From Plasmodium brasilianum (taxonomy: Eukaryota; Apicomplexa; Aconoidasida; Haemosporida; Plasmodiidae): a stretch of DNA of 64,000 nt. Position numbers and translations under genes: made by a program. This document shows, in pieces, positions 51,037-61,924 of the stretch. The notes under the pieces were generated by a model. That model saw only the letters and a list, made by a program, of their open reading frames with translations. It was not told where the DNA came from and searched no databases. Position 1 is the first letter of the stretch, and every line of letters starts with the position of its first letter. The stretch covers positions 576,001 to 640,000 of the forward strand of contig NC_090120.1 of the NCBI RefSeq assembly GCF_023973825.1. The letters run 5' to 3'.

Positions 51037-52714
51037 GTACACGTCGGTATATGTATCCAATATAAAACACGCTTAAAAACAACATTTTCATTCTGTATAA
51101 AACATATACCATTTTTGTGTGGTCATTTTTGCTTTACTCAGAAAGCAATTGAACAATAAAATGAGCATACATGTGCCAAAGAAATCATAGATATAAGTTA
51201 CTGTGATACTTATTTCATATAAAAAAGAAGTAAACATGAGTGTTATTTTTATTTTATAAATAGATAGTCATCACTACAAATTATACATTTCATTTTGAGG
51301 TACGTTTACCTATAAATAATTCCATTTGTAAAGCTATTTTTCCAATTTTTTTTTTTTTTTTTTTTTTCTTATTTTTGGTTAGTAGTTATATATAATATGC
51401 CCTTAAAAATATTCTAACAACTTCATCGGAAAAGAATTAGTAGAAGAAGCAACACTTTTGATCATGTTCCTTTTTCACTTTTTATTTTTTTACTGTTTTC
51501 CGCTAGTAATTTAACGAATACCATATAGCTCATACATCGCATATCATACATCATACATAATAGAACATTCCACATACCGCTTACTTTTTTATTCCCTTTG
51601 ACACTAGTACCCTTTGGCTGTTTCTTTCAGCTTTTACCGAAAAAGATGATTTGTTTGAACATCGTCAAAAACAAAAATATTCATACTTATAGTGATTAAT
51701 TTATTCCGTAAATATTTTTGTTAATAATAAAGCATTTTTTTATTTTACTTTTCTTCCACTTGTTATATATACATATATGTACATGTGTTCATATGTATCA
51801 TATTTACTCATAAACGCAGACAATTTCTGTCAACATTATTACGAAAGGGATACTGATTTTTACTCTCCTTTTTTTTAAAAGCTAAATGTATGAACTTATT
51901 AACCTCTTAATTTCCAAACACCTTAAATTGTTTTTTTCTTTTTTTAAATGTCAGATATAAAAATTATAGCTAAGTCTTCCAACAAAATACATACCTGCGG
52001 TATTACGAAGCGCATCATACAAAATTATTTAGATATGCATGTATTACCCCTGCATTGTCCATATATATATATTCATATATGTATATATGAATTTATACAT
52101 ATGTACATGTATATGTTCATATGCCTATACATACATTTTTGCTAATCAGCGCGAAGCTTAATTCCCGCTAGAAGCATAAGTTTTTTTGAGTTATTTTCTT
52201 ACCCATGTGCATGTCTTCAGCGTTATTAAATTCTTTCTTTTTGTCATTATTAGGGTAGACAATTATATAAAACCCGACAGTAAAAAAATAATTTCAGTTT
52301 TTATTCCTTCAACTTGAAAATGTTTAAACATTATCCTCAAATGTACAAATTGTGCATACATACATACATACATACATGCATATATATATATATATATATA
52401 TACATATACAAACATATATACACACCTATGTATGTAATAAAACTTAACAGTTTTTTCTAAATGCACTACTAAAAAAATATATACAAGTACATCAAGTAAA
52501 ACAGAGAGGAAGCAAATTTCAAGCGTGAAATACATACAGTAACGAAAATAATTAGTTGAAAATAATACTTTAAAAGGTAATAGTAGTAGTAATAATAATA
52601 ATAATAAAAATAATCGTGGCTCAGTAATAGTTCTTAATGAAATAGAGATAATAGTAATAATTGTAGGAGTGAATTATATAAAAAAAACTAAATTAAAATA
52701 AAAGAATAAAATAA

Positions 52715-52948
52715 AAAAGTTAAACAGAACAATATAAGAAGAAAGTTAAACAAAATAGTATAATAAGAAAGTTAAACAAAATAGTATAATAAGAAAGTTA
52801 AACAAAATAGTATAATAAAAAAGTTAAACAAAATAGTATAATAAGAAAGTTAAACAAAATAGTATAATAAGAAAGTTAAACAAAATAGTATAATAAAAAA
52901 GTTAAACAAAATAGTATAATAAAAAAGTTAAACAAAAGAATATAATTA
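52715..52948. repeat. 26-bp tandem array immediately before the Maf start codon
   Basis: Nine copies of a 26-base unit built from agttaaacaaaatagtat, the first and last degenerate. The array ends six bases before the ATG at 52955, so it forms the whole proximal 5' UTR. The unit has no ATG. Confidence 0.92.
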
Positions 52949-52954
52949 AATAAA

Positions 52955-54274
52955 ATGAGTAATGCGAACCTCGAACCGCAGTTGAGTAATATATCAGGGA
53001 AAAAAAATCTTGAGAACAATTCAGGATATTCAAACGAAGAAGTAAAATTAAAAATACCTGAACAGTCATTCAATGACTTTGAATTAGGTATTGATGAAGA
53101 CATTATTGAGTATTTGTCTACACGAATATGTAATAAAAATCTGCAGCATAAAATACTGAAAATAAATAATTTAATAGACGACTATATTTATAATTATATC
53201 GTGAACAGTGAAGAAGGCGAAGAGATTAACGCTCATGTAAACAATGCCACTCACGCAGACACAGAGGATAAGTATGTTTATTCAAACAATATTTCAAATA
53301 GTCATGTTAATATGGATGGAAATAAGAAAAGTGGCTCCTCTAGCGAAAATGTAGACGATCTAAATTCGAAAAAAGATAAAAGTAAAAATTGTAATTCTTC
53401 CAAACAACAAGATGATTTTCATAAAATAAAAATGATGAATTTCCTAGGTGAAAACAACATTGTATATAACAGTAAAGCTAAACAAAACAATGTATTATTT
53501 TTATGTTATGATAAAAAAAATGAGGAGTGCAATACGTGTGACAGATATAGGAAAAATTATATGTCAAATATGAAGCCGACTGACAACACTAATCCATCAA
53601 ATGAATGTAAGATAAATGGAACAAATGAAATTAGCATATTAAACACCCTAAATGACTACTTTTTCGTTCTTGGATCTACTTCTAACTCTAGAAAGTATAT
53701 CTTAAAGAAAAGTAATTTAGATTTCCTATCAATTCGTACACGTATTAATGAAAAAAAAATTGGTTGTAGGAAAAGACACGACCCTTTTACCTTAACATCA
53801 AACATTTCAGTAGCGAAAGGAATAAAGCTATTAAATACGATTAAAAGAAATAAAGAGCTGAAGTTACAAATTGAGCAAATTAGCAAAAACAAAAAAGTTA
53901 TATTATTAGTCGGGGACGAAGTAATATACTGTAATAATAAAATATATGAGAAACCAAAAAATGAAATGGAAGCATATAACTTTCTTAAATCATATAACAA
54001 TAATGTTATCTATAGTTATAGTAGTATTACATTAATTGAGTTAAAAACGGAAAAGTTTATAACAGGAATTGATGAATCTATTATTAATATATATAATATG
54101 GATGATGACATTATAAGCAAAATAATGATGGATTCTTCTATTTATTATTGTGCTGGTGCTTTAAAAATTGAAAATACTCATATGCGTAAGCATATAAAAG
54201 TTATTAAAGGAAATATTGACAGCATTTTTGGTTTGTCCCTTAATCTGCTATCTCATCTTGTGAATTTCTTATAA
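52955..54274 (+). CDS. Maf-like nucleotide pyrophosphatase
   Basis: 439 residues, single exon. The first 225 are Asn/Lys/Ser-rich and not conserved in the family; the last 210 form a complete Maf domain. Landmarks in order: FVLGSTSNSRKYIL (about 233-246; family LASxSxRR substrate loop, here with SRK), VILLVGDEVIY (about 314-324; family aDtvV), YEKPKNEMEAYNFL (KP...A..L), YCAGALKIE (AGA) and IKGNIDSIFGLSLNLL (family GdxxxvxGLPl). Maf proteins hydrolyse non-canonical or modified nucleoside triphosphates to monophosphates, a house-cleaning role. Bacterial Maf is about 200 residues, so the N-terminal extension doubles the size. The ATG is preceded directly by a 26-bp repeat array. The usual Arg-Arg of the substrate loop is Arg-Lys here; activity is likely but unproven. 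Confidence 0.85.
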   Translation: MSNANLEPQLSNISGKKNLENNSGYSNEEVKLKIPEQSFNDFELGIDEDIIEYLSTRICNKNLQHKILKINNLIDDYIYNYIVNSEEGEEINAHVNNATHADTEDKYVYSNNISNSHVNMDGNKKSGSSSENVDDLNSKKDKSKNCNSSKQQDDFHKIKMMNFLGENNIVYNSKAKQNNVLFLCYDKKNEECNTCDRYRKNYMSNMKPTDNTNPSNECKINGTNEISILNTLNDYFFVLGSTSNSRKYILKKSNLDFLSIRTRINEKKIGCRKRHDPFTLTSNISVAKGIKLLNTIKRNKELKLQIEQISKNKKVILLVGDEVIYCNNKIYEKPKNEMEAYNFLKSYNNNVIYSYSSITLIELKTEKFITGIDESIINIYNMDDDIISKIMMDSSIYYCAGALKIENTHMRKHIKVIKGNIDSIFGLSLNLLSHLVNFL

Positions 54275-55132
54275 AATATTGCCCTATCCACGTTATTTCC
54301 ACATTATTTTTCCGTTTTTGTGTAATTAAAATGCCCTAACATATGATACTCACGCCCACTCAACATATATGCATATGGGCATAGCCTCTAACTCATTTTT
54401 AAAGCAGTACTTTTAAAAATTCTTATTTGCTGTATTTTTTTTTCATTCCTACGATAGAGGCATATGCGCGTGTTGAATAAATGTTTTGTTTATGTACCTT
54501 ATTTATTGGTCTTTTTTTCAGATATACAAATATTCAAATGCATACTACAGGTTTAATTTATGTTAGTGTCCCTATATACCAAGGGAAAGAAAAGAAGAAA
54601 AAAAAGCGAAAAAGCAAAGGCGAAATAGCAAAAACAAAATAGTAAAAACGAAATAGCAAAAACAAAATAGTAAAAACGAAATAGCAAAAACGAAATAGCA
54701 AAAACGAAATAGCAAAAACGAAATAGCAAAAACGAAATAGCAAAAACGAAATGGCAGAAACGAAATAGCAGAAACGAAATAGCAGAAACGAAATAGCAGA
54801 AACGAAAAAGCAAAAACGATTTAACAGTGATGGTGAGAAAAAAAAGAAAAGTTAAGTAGTATAAAACAAAAAAAAAAAAAAAAATTTATAATGATAGCAT
54901 ATAATATGTACTGAAATATTGACTAGTTCTCTTAATATTGGATGTCCTCACATTTTAAGTGCAAGGATATGCCATATGCTTTGTGTTTTTCTTCTGTTAT
55001 TTTTTCCTCTAGGTCCATACTTTTCTCTATATGTGTGTGCACTTGCTCACGCACATCTACTTATACTTCTACTCCCACTTTTACATCCGCACGTACGCAA
55101 TAGCTTCTGTTATGAAGTACCCTTTTGTTCTC
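54275..55132. other. Convergent intergenic region
   Basis: 860 bases between the 3' ends of the Maf gene and the dynein gene, including a 15-copy 14-bp array (54614-54823) and an A tract at 54867-54883. The frames inside the array are artefacts. Confidence 0.65.
54614..54823. repeat. 14-bp minisatellite (GCAAAAACGAAATA)
   Basis: Fifteen 14-base units: gcaaaaacgaaata, with gtaaaaacgaaata / gcaaaaacaaaata alternating on the left and gcagaaacgaaata on the right. Confidence 0.95.
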
Positions 55133-58033
55133 CTAACCATTCATATGTTTACATCTTTTTTTTTTTTTTTTGTCTAAGGTTAATTGCGGAATATTTGGAG
55201 CAATAGGCGACTTTGACCTTCCTTTAGCCAAAAGGTTTTGAAAAAAACTATGCAAAGATTGATCATTTTTTTCCTCGTTTCCATTTTTCTGATAGCTATT
55301 TTCTTTGCATGTACTACCGCGTTCGTTCAAAATGAGATTCGTTTTCTTTATTTTTTCCTCTTTTAATTCTTTACTGCTGTACGGATTGGCAGTAGTATTA
55401 TAATTATTATCACAGTTGGGGGTATATTTTCCATTAGTGTTACTTTTATCTCCAGCATTGGTATTACCTTTACCGCTGGCAGTTGCATTACTTTTACCAC
55501 TGATATTAGTATCATTTTTACCGTTAGCATTATTATTACTATTACTAGTAGCATTACTACTGTTTCTTATAGCCGAACTACTGATTCGCATAGCACTATT
55601 ACTGACAATGTCGTTACCGCCTCTAATCTCGCTAATACTTGTGTCGGACCATATACTAGCTAAGAAGTCGTTAAAATAGTTGTCATTTACAACATTTTGA
55701 CTATGTTCAACTATACTTTTATTTGAAATAGGTTGAACAATAATTGAGTCATACGGTTTATCAAAATTCTGAACAAATGTATTTGCGATGGACTGATTTA
55801 TTAAATCTATATCATCATAACCAGATGGTATAAATATTTTTTCATAGTCATCTAAAATAGCATTTTCAGTAAAAGGGAAATTATAAATCCGATGCATTAT
55901 ATACTTATATAATAGCTGTATATTTTTCGGTTCATTTTTATTTACAGTATTACAAAATATAATAGCTGCTTGGTAGTTTATGGCTAGATGACGTAAGTAG
56001 GAAACTATAACGTCAATATAGCCCTGGTATGTTCTGTTGTTTAAAATTTCGTATCCATCCGATTTACATATAATAAAAAATATGGGAAAGGACAAGTTGA
56101 TTTTGACTAAGCTTTTTTTATCTCGTTCGAATACCTCATCATTACGTGCATTTTTGTAGCCATTTTTGTAGCCATTTTTGTAGCCATTTTTGCAGTCATT
56201 TTTGTAGTCATTTTTGCAGTCATTTTTGCAGTCATTTTTGCAGTCATTTTTGCAGTCATTTTTGCAGTCATTTTTGCAGTCATTTTTGCAGTCATTTTTG
56301 CAGTCATTTTTGCAGTCATTTTTGCAGTCATTTTTGCAGTCATTTTTATAGACATTTTCGCCTCCCTTTTTGGTACCATATTGTGTGTCATTTTTGGCAC
56401 TACTTTTAAGGTCATCTTCTCTACCCCTTTCATCTCCACGTAGATCAGTCCGCTTTCCTCTTTCAAAATTATCCCTCTTGTAATTATATATATAATTTTG
56501 AATGTTTTCTTTAAGATTATTAATTACATCCAAACTGTAACTAGAATGTAGGGATTCAAATAAGTCATAGAGAATTTCCACCCAGTGATTTATGTCAGAC
56601 ATTATATTATACGGTTTATATAAGTCAGTACATATTAAAATAAGTATTTTTTTTATATTTTTAAATTTTTTTAAATTATTAATTAGAGAACTCATATAAG
56701 ATGAATGTTGCAATATCCATATATGACTATTTCCTTTCACTTCTTTTATTTTTCTATTTTCTTCTAAATTTTTTATCTTTAAACAAGCATAACCTAATGG
56801 CAACACGCTACTATCATTTTGATAAAACAATTCTTCATCATTTATATCCCCTTGAAAAGATATTTCTTGTAATGATTTTACTAGACAAGATTTCCCAACA
56901 TTTTTATTACCAAGTATAATAATGTGACTGCTTTCTAATTCTTCCTGTTTTTCTATATTTAATTTTTTTAATATACTTTTATACATTTCATTTTGTTCAT
57001 ATGATATATCATCATCTTCTTCTTTACGTTTTACTTTTCTAACTCCCCCCTCTTCGTTTTCATCCTTATCATTTTCTGTACCTTCTCTCTGTTCATTCCT
57101 TTCACAGATTACAAAATTTACATAGTCACTACTATTTTCGTCATTTATGTCATGTCCTTTTGTGAATTCTCTTTCGTAATTGCCATTATCTTCAGGCAGA
57201 ATATCAACTAGTTCTTCTGTGTCTTCCGCATCTTCCATATCTTTCGCGTCTTCCATATCTTTCGCATCTTCCATATCTTCCGCTTCTTCCATATCTTTAG
57301 CATCTTCCATATCTTCCGCTTCTTCCATATCTTTAGCATCTTCCATATCTTCCGCTTCTTCCATATCTTCCGCTTCTTCCATAACTTCCCCTTCTTCCTC
57401 TTCCTCTTTTACATTTTCCTTTTTATTTTCAGGAAAATCTGAAGCATTTCCTGCACTCTTTACCCTTATGGCAAATTCACACACACTGTTTGTTGTATTT
57501 GTATTATTATTGTCTTTGTTTTCTTTTATCTCTTCATGTTTCACTTCATTTGTTCGTTTTTCATGGTCTCTTTCTTTCCTTTTGTTCAGTTCTATAACAT
57601 CTTCTCTATCAACCTGTTTAAAATTTTTATTATCATCACGCGATTTACCCCTACTAACTTGTTGTGACTTTTGTTTTTTTTTGTTATCATTTAAGTCTCT
57701 GTAATTTCTTATGTCTACTGGATCAATTTTTCCATTGACGATATTTTTTTCAGTACTCTTTTTATCAATTTCAATTTTATTTTTTATCATAACATTTTCA
57801 TTGTCATTTATTTTAGTATTTATTGATAAACTTATATTATTTTCCTTTATTAGATTTATACTACTTTTTCTGGAAGTTATTATATTGTCCTTTCCTCCTT
57901 TTATGCTTCCTTTTTCTTTATAAGGCTCTCTAGCTTTTGCATTAATTTTTAAGCTCTCTTGCTTACTCGCATTAATATTTTTTTTTAAAAAGTTCGATGA
58001 TGCATATGACAAATTTCTGTTTTCTTTCTTCAT
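55133..58033 (-). CDS. Dynein light intermediate chain, cytosolic type
   Basis: 966 residues, single exon. After a Lys/Glu/Asn-rich N-terminus of about 370 residues comes the Ras-like domain of the dynein light intermediate chain: IIILGNKNVGKSCL (P-loop GNKNVGKS, about 373-382), SHIWILQHS (family CNVWILDG), ILILICTDLYKPYNIM (family vvDmSkPW), FFIICKSDGYEIL (family vvcTKcD), YLRHLAINYQAAIIFCN (family RrFCLqYGAALIYTS), YKYIMHRIYNFPF and KIFIPSGYDDIDLI (family FIPAGWD). The subunit links the dynein motor to cargo adaptors; in Plasmodium it would serve the cytoplasmic motor. Two in-frame repeats are inserted: an acidic EDMEEA series (about 214-277) and a NDCK series (about 561-629) that sits inside the Ras-like domain. 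The C-terminal third is Asn/Ser-rich. Confidence 0.92.
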   Translation of the reverse strand: MKKENRNLSYASSNFLKKNINASKQESLKINAKAREPYKEKGSIKGGKDNIITSRKSSINLIKENNISLSINTKINDNENVMIKNKIEIDKKSTEKNIVNGKIDPVDIRNYRDLNDNKKKQKSQQVSRGKSRDDNKNFKQVDREDVIELNKRKERDHEKRTNEVKHEEIKENKDNNNTNTTNSVCEFAIRVKSAGNASDFPENKKENVKEEEEEGEVMEEAEDMEEAEDMEDAKDMEEAEDMEDAKDMEEAEDMEDAKDMEDAKDMEDAEDTEELVDILPEDNGNYEREFTKGHDINDENSSDYVNFVICERNEQREGTENDKDENEEGGVRKVKRKEEDDDISYEQNEMYKSILKKLNIEKQEELESSHIIILGNKNVGKSCLVKSLQEISFQGDINDEELFYQNDSSVLPLGYACLKIKNLEENRKIKEVKGNSHIWILQHSSYMSSLINNLKKFKNIKKILILICTDLYKPYNIMSDINHWVEILYDLFESLHSSYSLDVINNLKENIQNYIYNYKRDNFERGKRTDLRGDERGREDDLKSSAKNDTQYGTKKGGENVYKNDCKNDCKNDCKNDCKNDCKNDCKNDCKNDCKNDCKNDCKNDCKNDYKNDCKNGYKNGYKNGYKNARNDEVFERDKKSLVKINLSFPIFFIICKSDGYEILNNRTYQGYIDVIVSYLRHLAINYQAAIIFCNTVNKNEPKNIQLLYKYIMHRIYNFPFTENAILDDYEKIFIPSGYDDIDLINQSIANTFVQNFDKPYDSIIVQPISNKSIVEHSQNVVNDNYFNDFLASIWSDTSISEIRGGNDIVSNSAMRISSSAIRNSSNATSNSNNNANGKNDTNISGKSNATASGKGNTNAGDKSNTNGKYTPNCDNNYNTTANPYSSKELKEEKIKKTNLILNERGSTCKENSYQKNGNEEKNDQSLHSFFQNLLAKGRSKSPIAPNIPQLTLDKKKKKRCKHMNG
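56150..56348. repeat. 12-bp coding repeat (Lys-Asn-Asp-Cys) in dynein LIC
   Basis: About sixteen 12-base units (plus-strand form gcagtcatttttg minus one base), read on the minus strand as KNDC, drifting at the C-terminal end to KNDY and KNGY. The multiple-of-three period keeps the frame. Confidence 0.95.
57205..57390. repeat. 18-bp coding repeat (Glu-Asp-Met-Glu-Glu-Ala) in dynein LIC
   Basis: About ten 18-base units, read on the minus strand as EDMEEA, EDMEDA or KDMEDA, forming a strongly acidic segment. Confidence 0.93.
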
Positions 58034-59092
58034 CCTTTTTTCTTTTATACTGTCTTTGAATTACGAAATGATTAGATGCATGCGTACAGGCAAACACGTA
58101 TAATTGCACACACACACACACAAACATACACAGAGGCGTGTATATGTGGATATACAAATGCACGAATGGAACAGAAAAAACACCCGATTAAATTTTGCGT
58201 TTCCTTCACACTAATCAAATTAATGAAGATAAAAAATGATCTTTACAACAAACTTATTTGGAATATTTGCATTAAAAAGGAACATGAACAAGCTAAAAAT
58301 CACAAACGTGAATAATGTTTGATGCATTCAAAAAAAAAAAAAAAAAAAAAACAACAAAACGAAACGAAAAACAGTTCATTAATTAATAAAATCTCCTATT
58401 GTACACATGTACACTTCCATATCCATATATTTGCATATTTGTTAATTTAATAAAAATTATGGAGTTTTTTTTTCCTATTTTGACAAAAAAAAAAATTTTT
58501 AATTTATATATATATATGCACTTTATTAAAGCAAGTGCTATATGTATTTTACTGACTTGTCACAATATATAGATATAGTAAAAAATTTAAGAAGAAATAA
58601 AAATAAGACTTAAGTTATGCGGTCCTTTATAAAAAAGGATATATCAATACCTACATACTTTTAATTAATACCTGTACATAATATATTATTTTATTTTATA
58701 TATATATAAGCACAATATTATGAGATACTTTATTTTTTTTTTTAATTCCCATTTTTACCAGAACCTTCTTTAAAATTATGCATGAACAGGACTTTAAAAT
58801 AAGTACACAAAAAAAAAAAAAAATAAGGGTAATAAAACAAAAAAAAAGACTATGATATGTTTCTATAAAATATGTACTTACATATATGTATGTATACATA
58901 TGAATAAAATAAAGCATCATTGTGAACTTTTGAGAGTTGTACAATAAAATAAAATAAAAAATTTGAAAAGAGGTTAAGTAAAATAAGGGAAATGCACACA
59001 TTTTTATTCTAAAATTATTTTACCATACGTATGAACGCATGTGCTTCATACAGAAATAAAAAGAACAAAGTATAATAAAAATCACTGAGTTA

Positions 59093-59135
59093 TGCATATA
59101 TATATATATATATATAATATATATATATATATATT
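59093..59135. repeat. (TA)n microsatellite
   Basis: About 20 TA units with one AA interruption. Confidence 0.85.
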
Positions 59136-61151
59136 TATATACACCTGTAATCATGTATACATGGGTATTGCCTCAGTTTGTTAACCTTACGATATTCGTT
59201 ATTTTCCTTCTTGTTTAGTCAATGCAGCAGTATTTATCCAAATAATTAACCTTAAAAATAGTTCATAAATAGACTGAAAATATTATATTGCACAATTTGC
59301 TCTCATTATGCACCACATAATTAAAAGGAAAGGATCTTAAGAACTTTTCTGCAGTTTGATAGGTATCACAACTATTGTTTAGCTGTTTTTTTTTTTTTTT
59401 TTTTTTAGCTATTACTTTTTTTATCCTCATTCTTTTTAAAAAGTCACAAAATATTAAAAATTTTTTTATTAAAATATCATGTACACCTACTTATAATTAC
59501 GAATAATTATTAAATAACATTTATTCGTTAATTTGTAAGAAGAACGAGGGAAATACTGTTTGAATAATAGGCAATAAAATTTAACAAGCAAAAGAATATA
59601 TTCTGAATTGAAAAATAAACTTATTGTAATAAATTATATATCTAAAAAAAAAAGTATAACTATCTGTTAAAACTTAGCTAATTTTAAAAATTTTAAAGGA
59701 CTTCAAATCATTGATACGTTATTTGTACCTATTTTTTCGGTACACTAATTTTTATATGTCAATGCTAATTTTCCAAATAAGTATGAAAAAAAAAAAGTTC
59801 AGAAAGAAAATTAAAGTTATTATACGTGCTTTTATATTTAAATGAATAACTTCAAAATAAATTGAAGTACAAAAAAATGTCATATTTCTCATTAAAATTT
59901 TATTTTGGAATGTTCATATTTTAAATCAACGGGGAATACATAAAAACGTATTTCCAAAATATATATACTACTTGCATGCCATAATATAATCCTGGATTGT
60001 AAACCTTTTCCATACTGCTTACATGTATAGATAGCGTATAGTGTCATACGTAAATTTCTTTTCTCATTTAGATACATAATATAAATTTTTCTTTATTTAA
60101 GCATTTAGCGTATTTTCCCATGTTTATTAATAAATATCAACATTAGCAAATGTGGCTTAAATTTAAACTCCTCCTGAGTTCAACAAGGTTTATAATATAT
60201 ATAATAATATTGAAAAATATAAAAAAAAATTTTATTTTCCATTTAAAAGATTATTCTCTTACATAATTGAAAATTAGTGGAGGAACAACATATAATACTT
60301 CCTATTTTCATTATTATGTGTATAATAACACAAAAAAAAAAAAATAAGAAAATAAAATAAGAAATTGACATACTATATATTACGAAAATTTTTTTTTTTT
60401 TTTCTTTTTTTTCAATTTAGAAAAAAATTATTTTTCTTAAGCATTGTTCTTATCCTATTATTAATTTAGTATAGAAATTTCATTGTTACAAAATTTTATA
60501 AAATTTCAATTTATTTAATATATGTTTAAAGTATTTATTTTAAAGGTATTTTTTAAATTATATTATTATAATATTATTATATTTTATTTTTGTTTTTTTT
60601 TATTTTGAATTATCTATTATGATGCTTTTAAAAACTAAAGAGACCTGAACAACTACAATTAAAAAAAAAAAATAATATTTTTTGTTAGTAGGGTTTAAAA
60701 AAAATTATATAAATGTTGTATGTTTTTATTTAATACTTTTGTATATATTATAGATCTGAAGAAAATTATAATAATGAAAAAAAAAAATATATATATTTAT
60801 AATTTGAATTTAAAATGTAAATTAAATATTTAATGATATACTGTTAGATAACATAAAAAAGAAACGTTTTTTTCAGTATTTTTTTTAAATATACAATGGT
60901 GATATGATATTATATATAATTATAAATTAAAAAATTAAGGTCTGATTTTCTACACAATTTTAAGGTGATACATAGAAATTTTATTGCAACTTTGAGAAAT
61001 TTGTAGTTGTATTTTTTTTTGTAATTATAATGAAATAGGGGTTCAGGGGAGCTTTCTTTACTGTTATAATTTAAATATAAAAAATATGTGATGATCAAAA
61101 ATTAATCAAATAAGAAAAAAAAAAAAAAAAATACACATAATACCACATGTT

Positions 61152-61166
61152 AAATATATATATAAC

Positions 61167-61203
<37 letters not shown>

Positions 61204-61222
61204 ATAGTATATATATATATAG
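61152..61222. repeat. (TA)n microsatellite
   Basis: Several TA blocks broken by single C, T or G bases (tataacata, atattata, atagta). Confidence 0.85.
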
Positions 61223-61541
61223 TATGTACGTTAACGTTTATACATTAATTAATAACAGTAATATCAGAAACTACATTAACCCACACCCATGTAATTTTAT
61301 ACAAGAATGTGTGCTTAAATGTACGCAAGCATCTTATTTTTATGATTACGTAAATTTTTATTGCAAATATAATTTTTAATATTCATTGATTCAATTTTAG
61401 TATGCTTCCTTTTTTACCTCGTATTATCCTTTATTCATCCTATATTTTATGTGATATATATTTTTTTTTTATTATATTTTTTAAGCTCGTTTGTTTGCAC
61501 ATATAAATATTTTTGTATGTATGTATATATATAATAATATA

Positions 61542-61544
<3 letters not shown>

Positions 61545-61602
<58 letters not shown>

Positions 61603-61603
61603 T
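61545..61603. repeat. (TA)n microsatellite upstream of arginase
   Basis: About 29 TA units with one C interruption. Confidence 0.88.
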
Positions 61604-61742
61604 TTAATGTTATATGCTTCTTTAAAATAGTGGTTTTACAAAGTTAAAAGCTGCTGCCATTTTTATTTCTTTTCGTTATATTTGCTATTGTACTTTTCGT
61701 AAGAAGACGAAGTATTACTTAGAATAAGAATATTATCATTAT

Positions 61743-61924
61743 TGTTGCTATTATTTTGTTGCTGTTATTTTGTTGCTATTATTTTGTTGCTGTTATTTTG
61801 TTGCTATTATTTTGTTGCTGTTATTTTGTTGCTGTTATTTTGTTGCTATTATTTTGTTGCTGTTATTTTGTTGCCATTATTTTGTTGCTATTATTTTGTT
61901 GCTATTATTTTGTTGCTATTATTA
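61743..61924. repeat. 14-bp minisatellite (TGTTGCTGTTATTT) in the arginase 5' region
   Basis: Thirteen 14-base units, tgttgctattattt and tgttgctgttattt mixed, fading into looser ttgctataatta-type copies. It ends about 100 bases before the arginase ATG, so it probably lies in the 5' UTR. Confidence 0.95.

Larger units (their letters stand above)
50701..52954. other. Divergent intergenic region (unknown gene / Maf)
   Basis: 2.25 kb. It holds a 15-copy 14-bp array (50827-51036), a T tract (51345-51369), short exon-like pieces at about 51625-51690 and 51951-52026 on the plus strand, (TA)n and ATAC runs (52355-52405), and a 26-bp array that runs up to the Maf start codon. Confidence 0.55.

Noticed and set aside
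58696..59001. Minus-strand small gene with gtaagt donor near 58880
   Set aside because: The donor is good, but every acceptor tried leads to a stop within a few codons and the peptide is hydrophobic simple sequence.
60190..61230. Centromere core
   Set aside because: Very AT-rich, but only about 1 kb long and not clearly richer than other gaps; Plasmodium centromeres are larger and more extreme. Base composition in sliding windows would decide.
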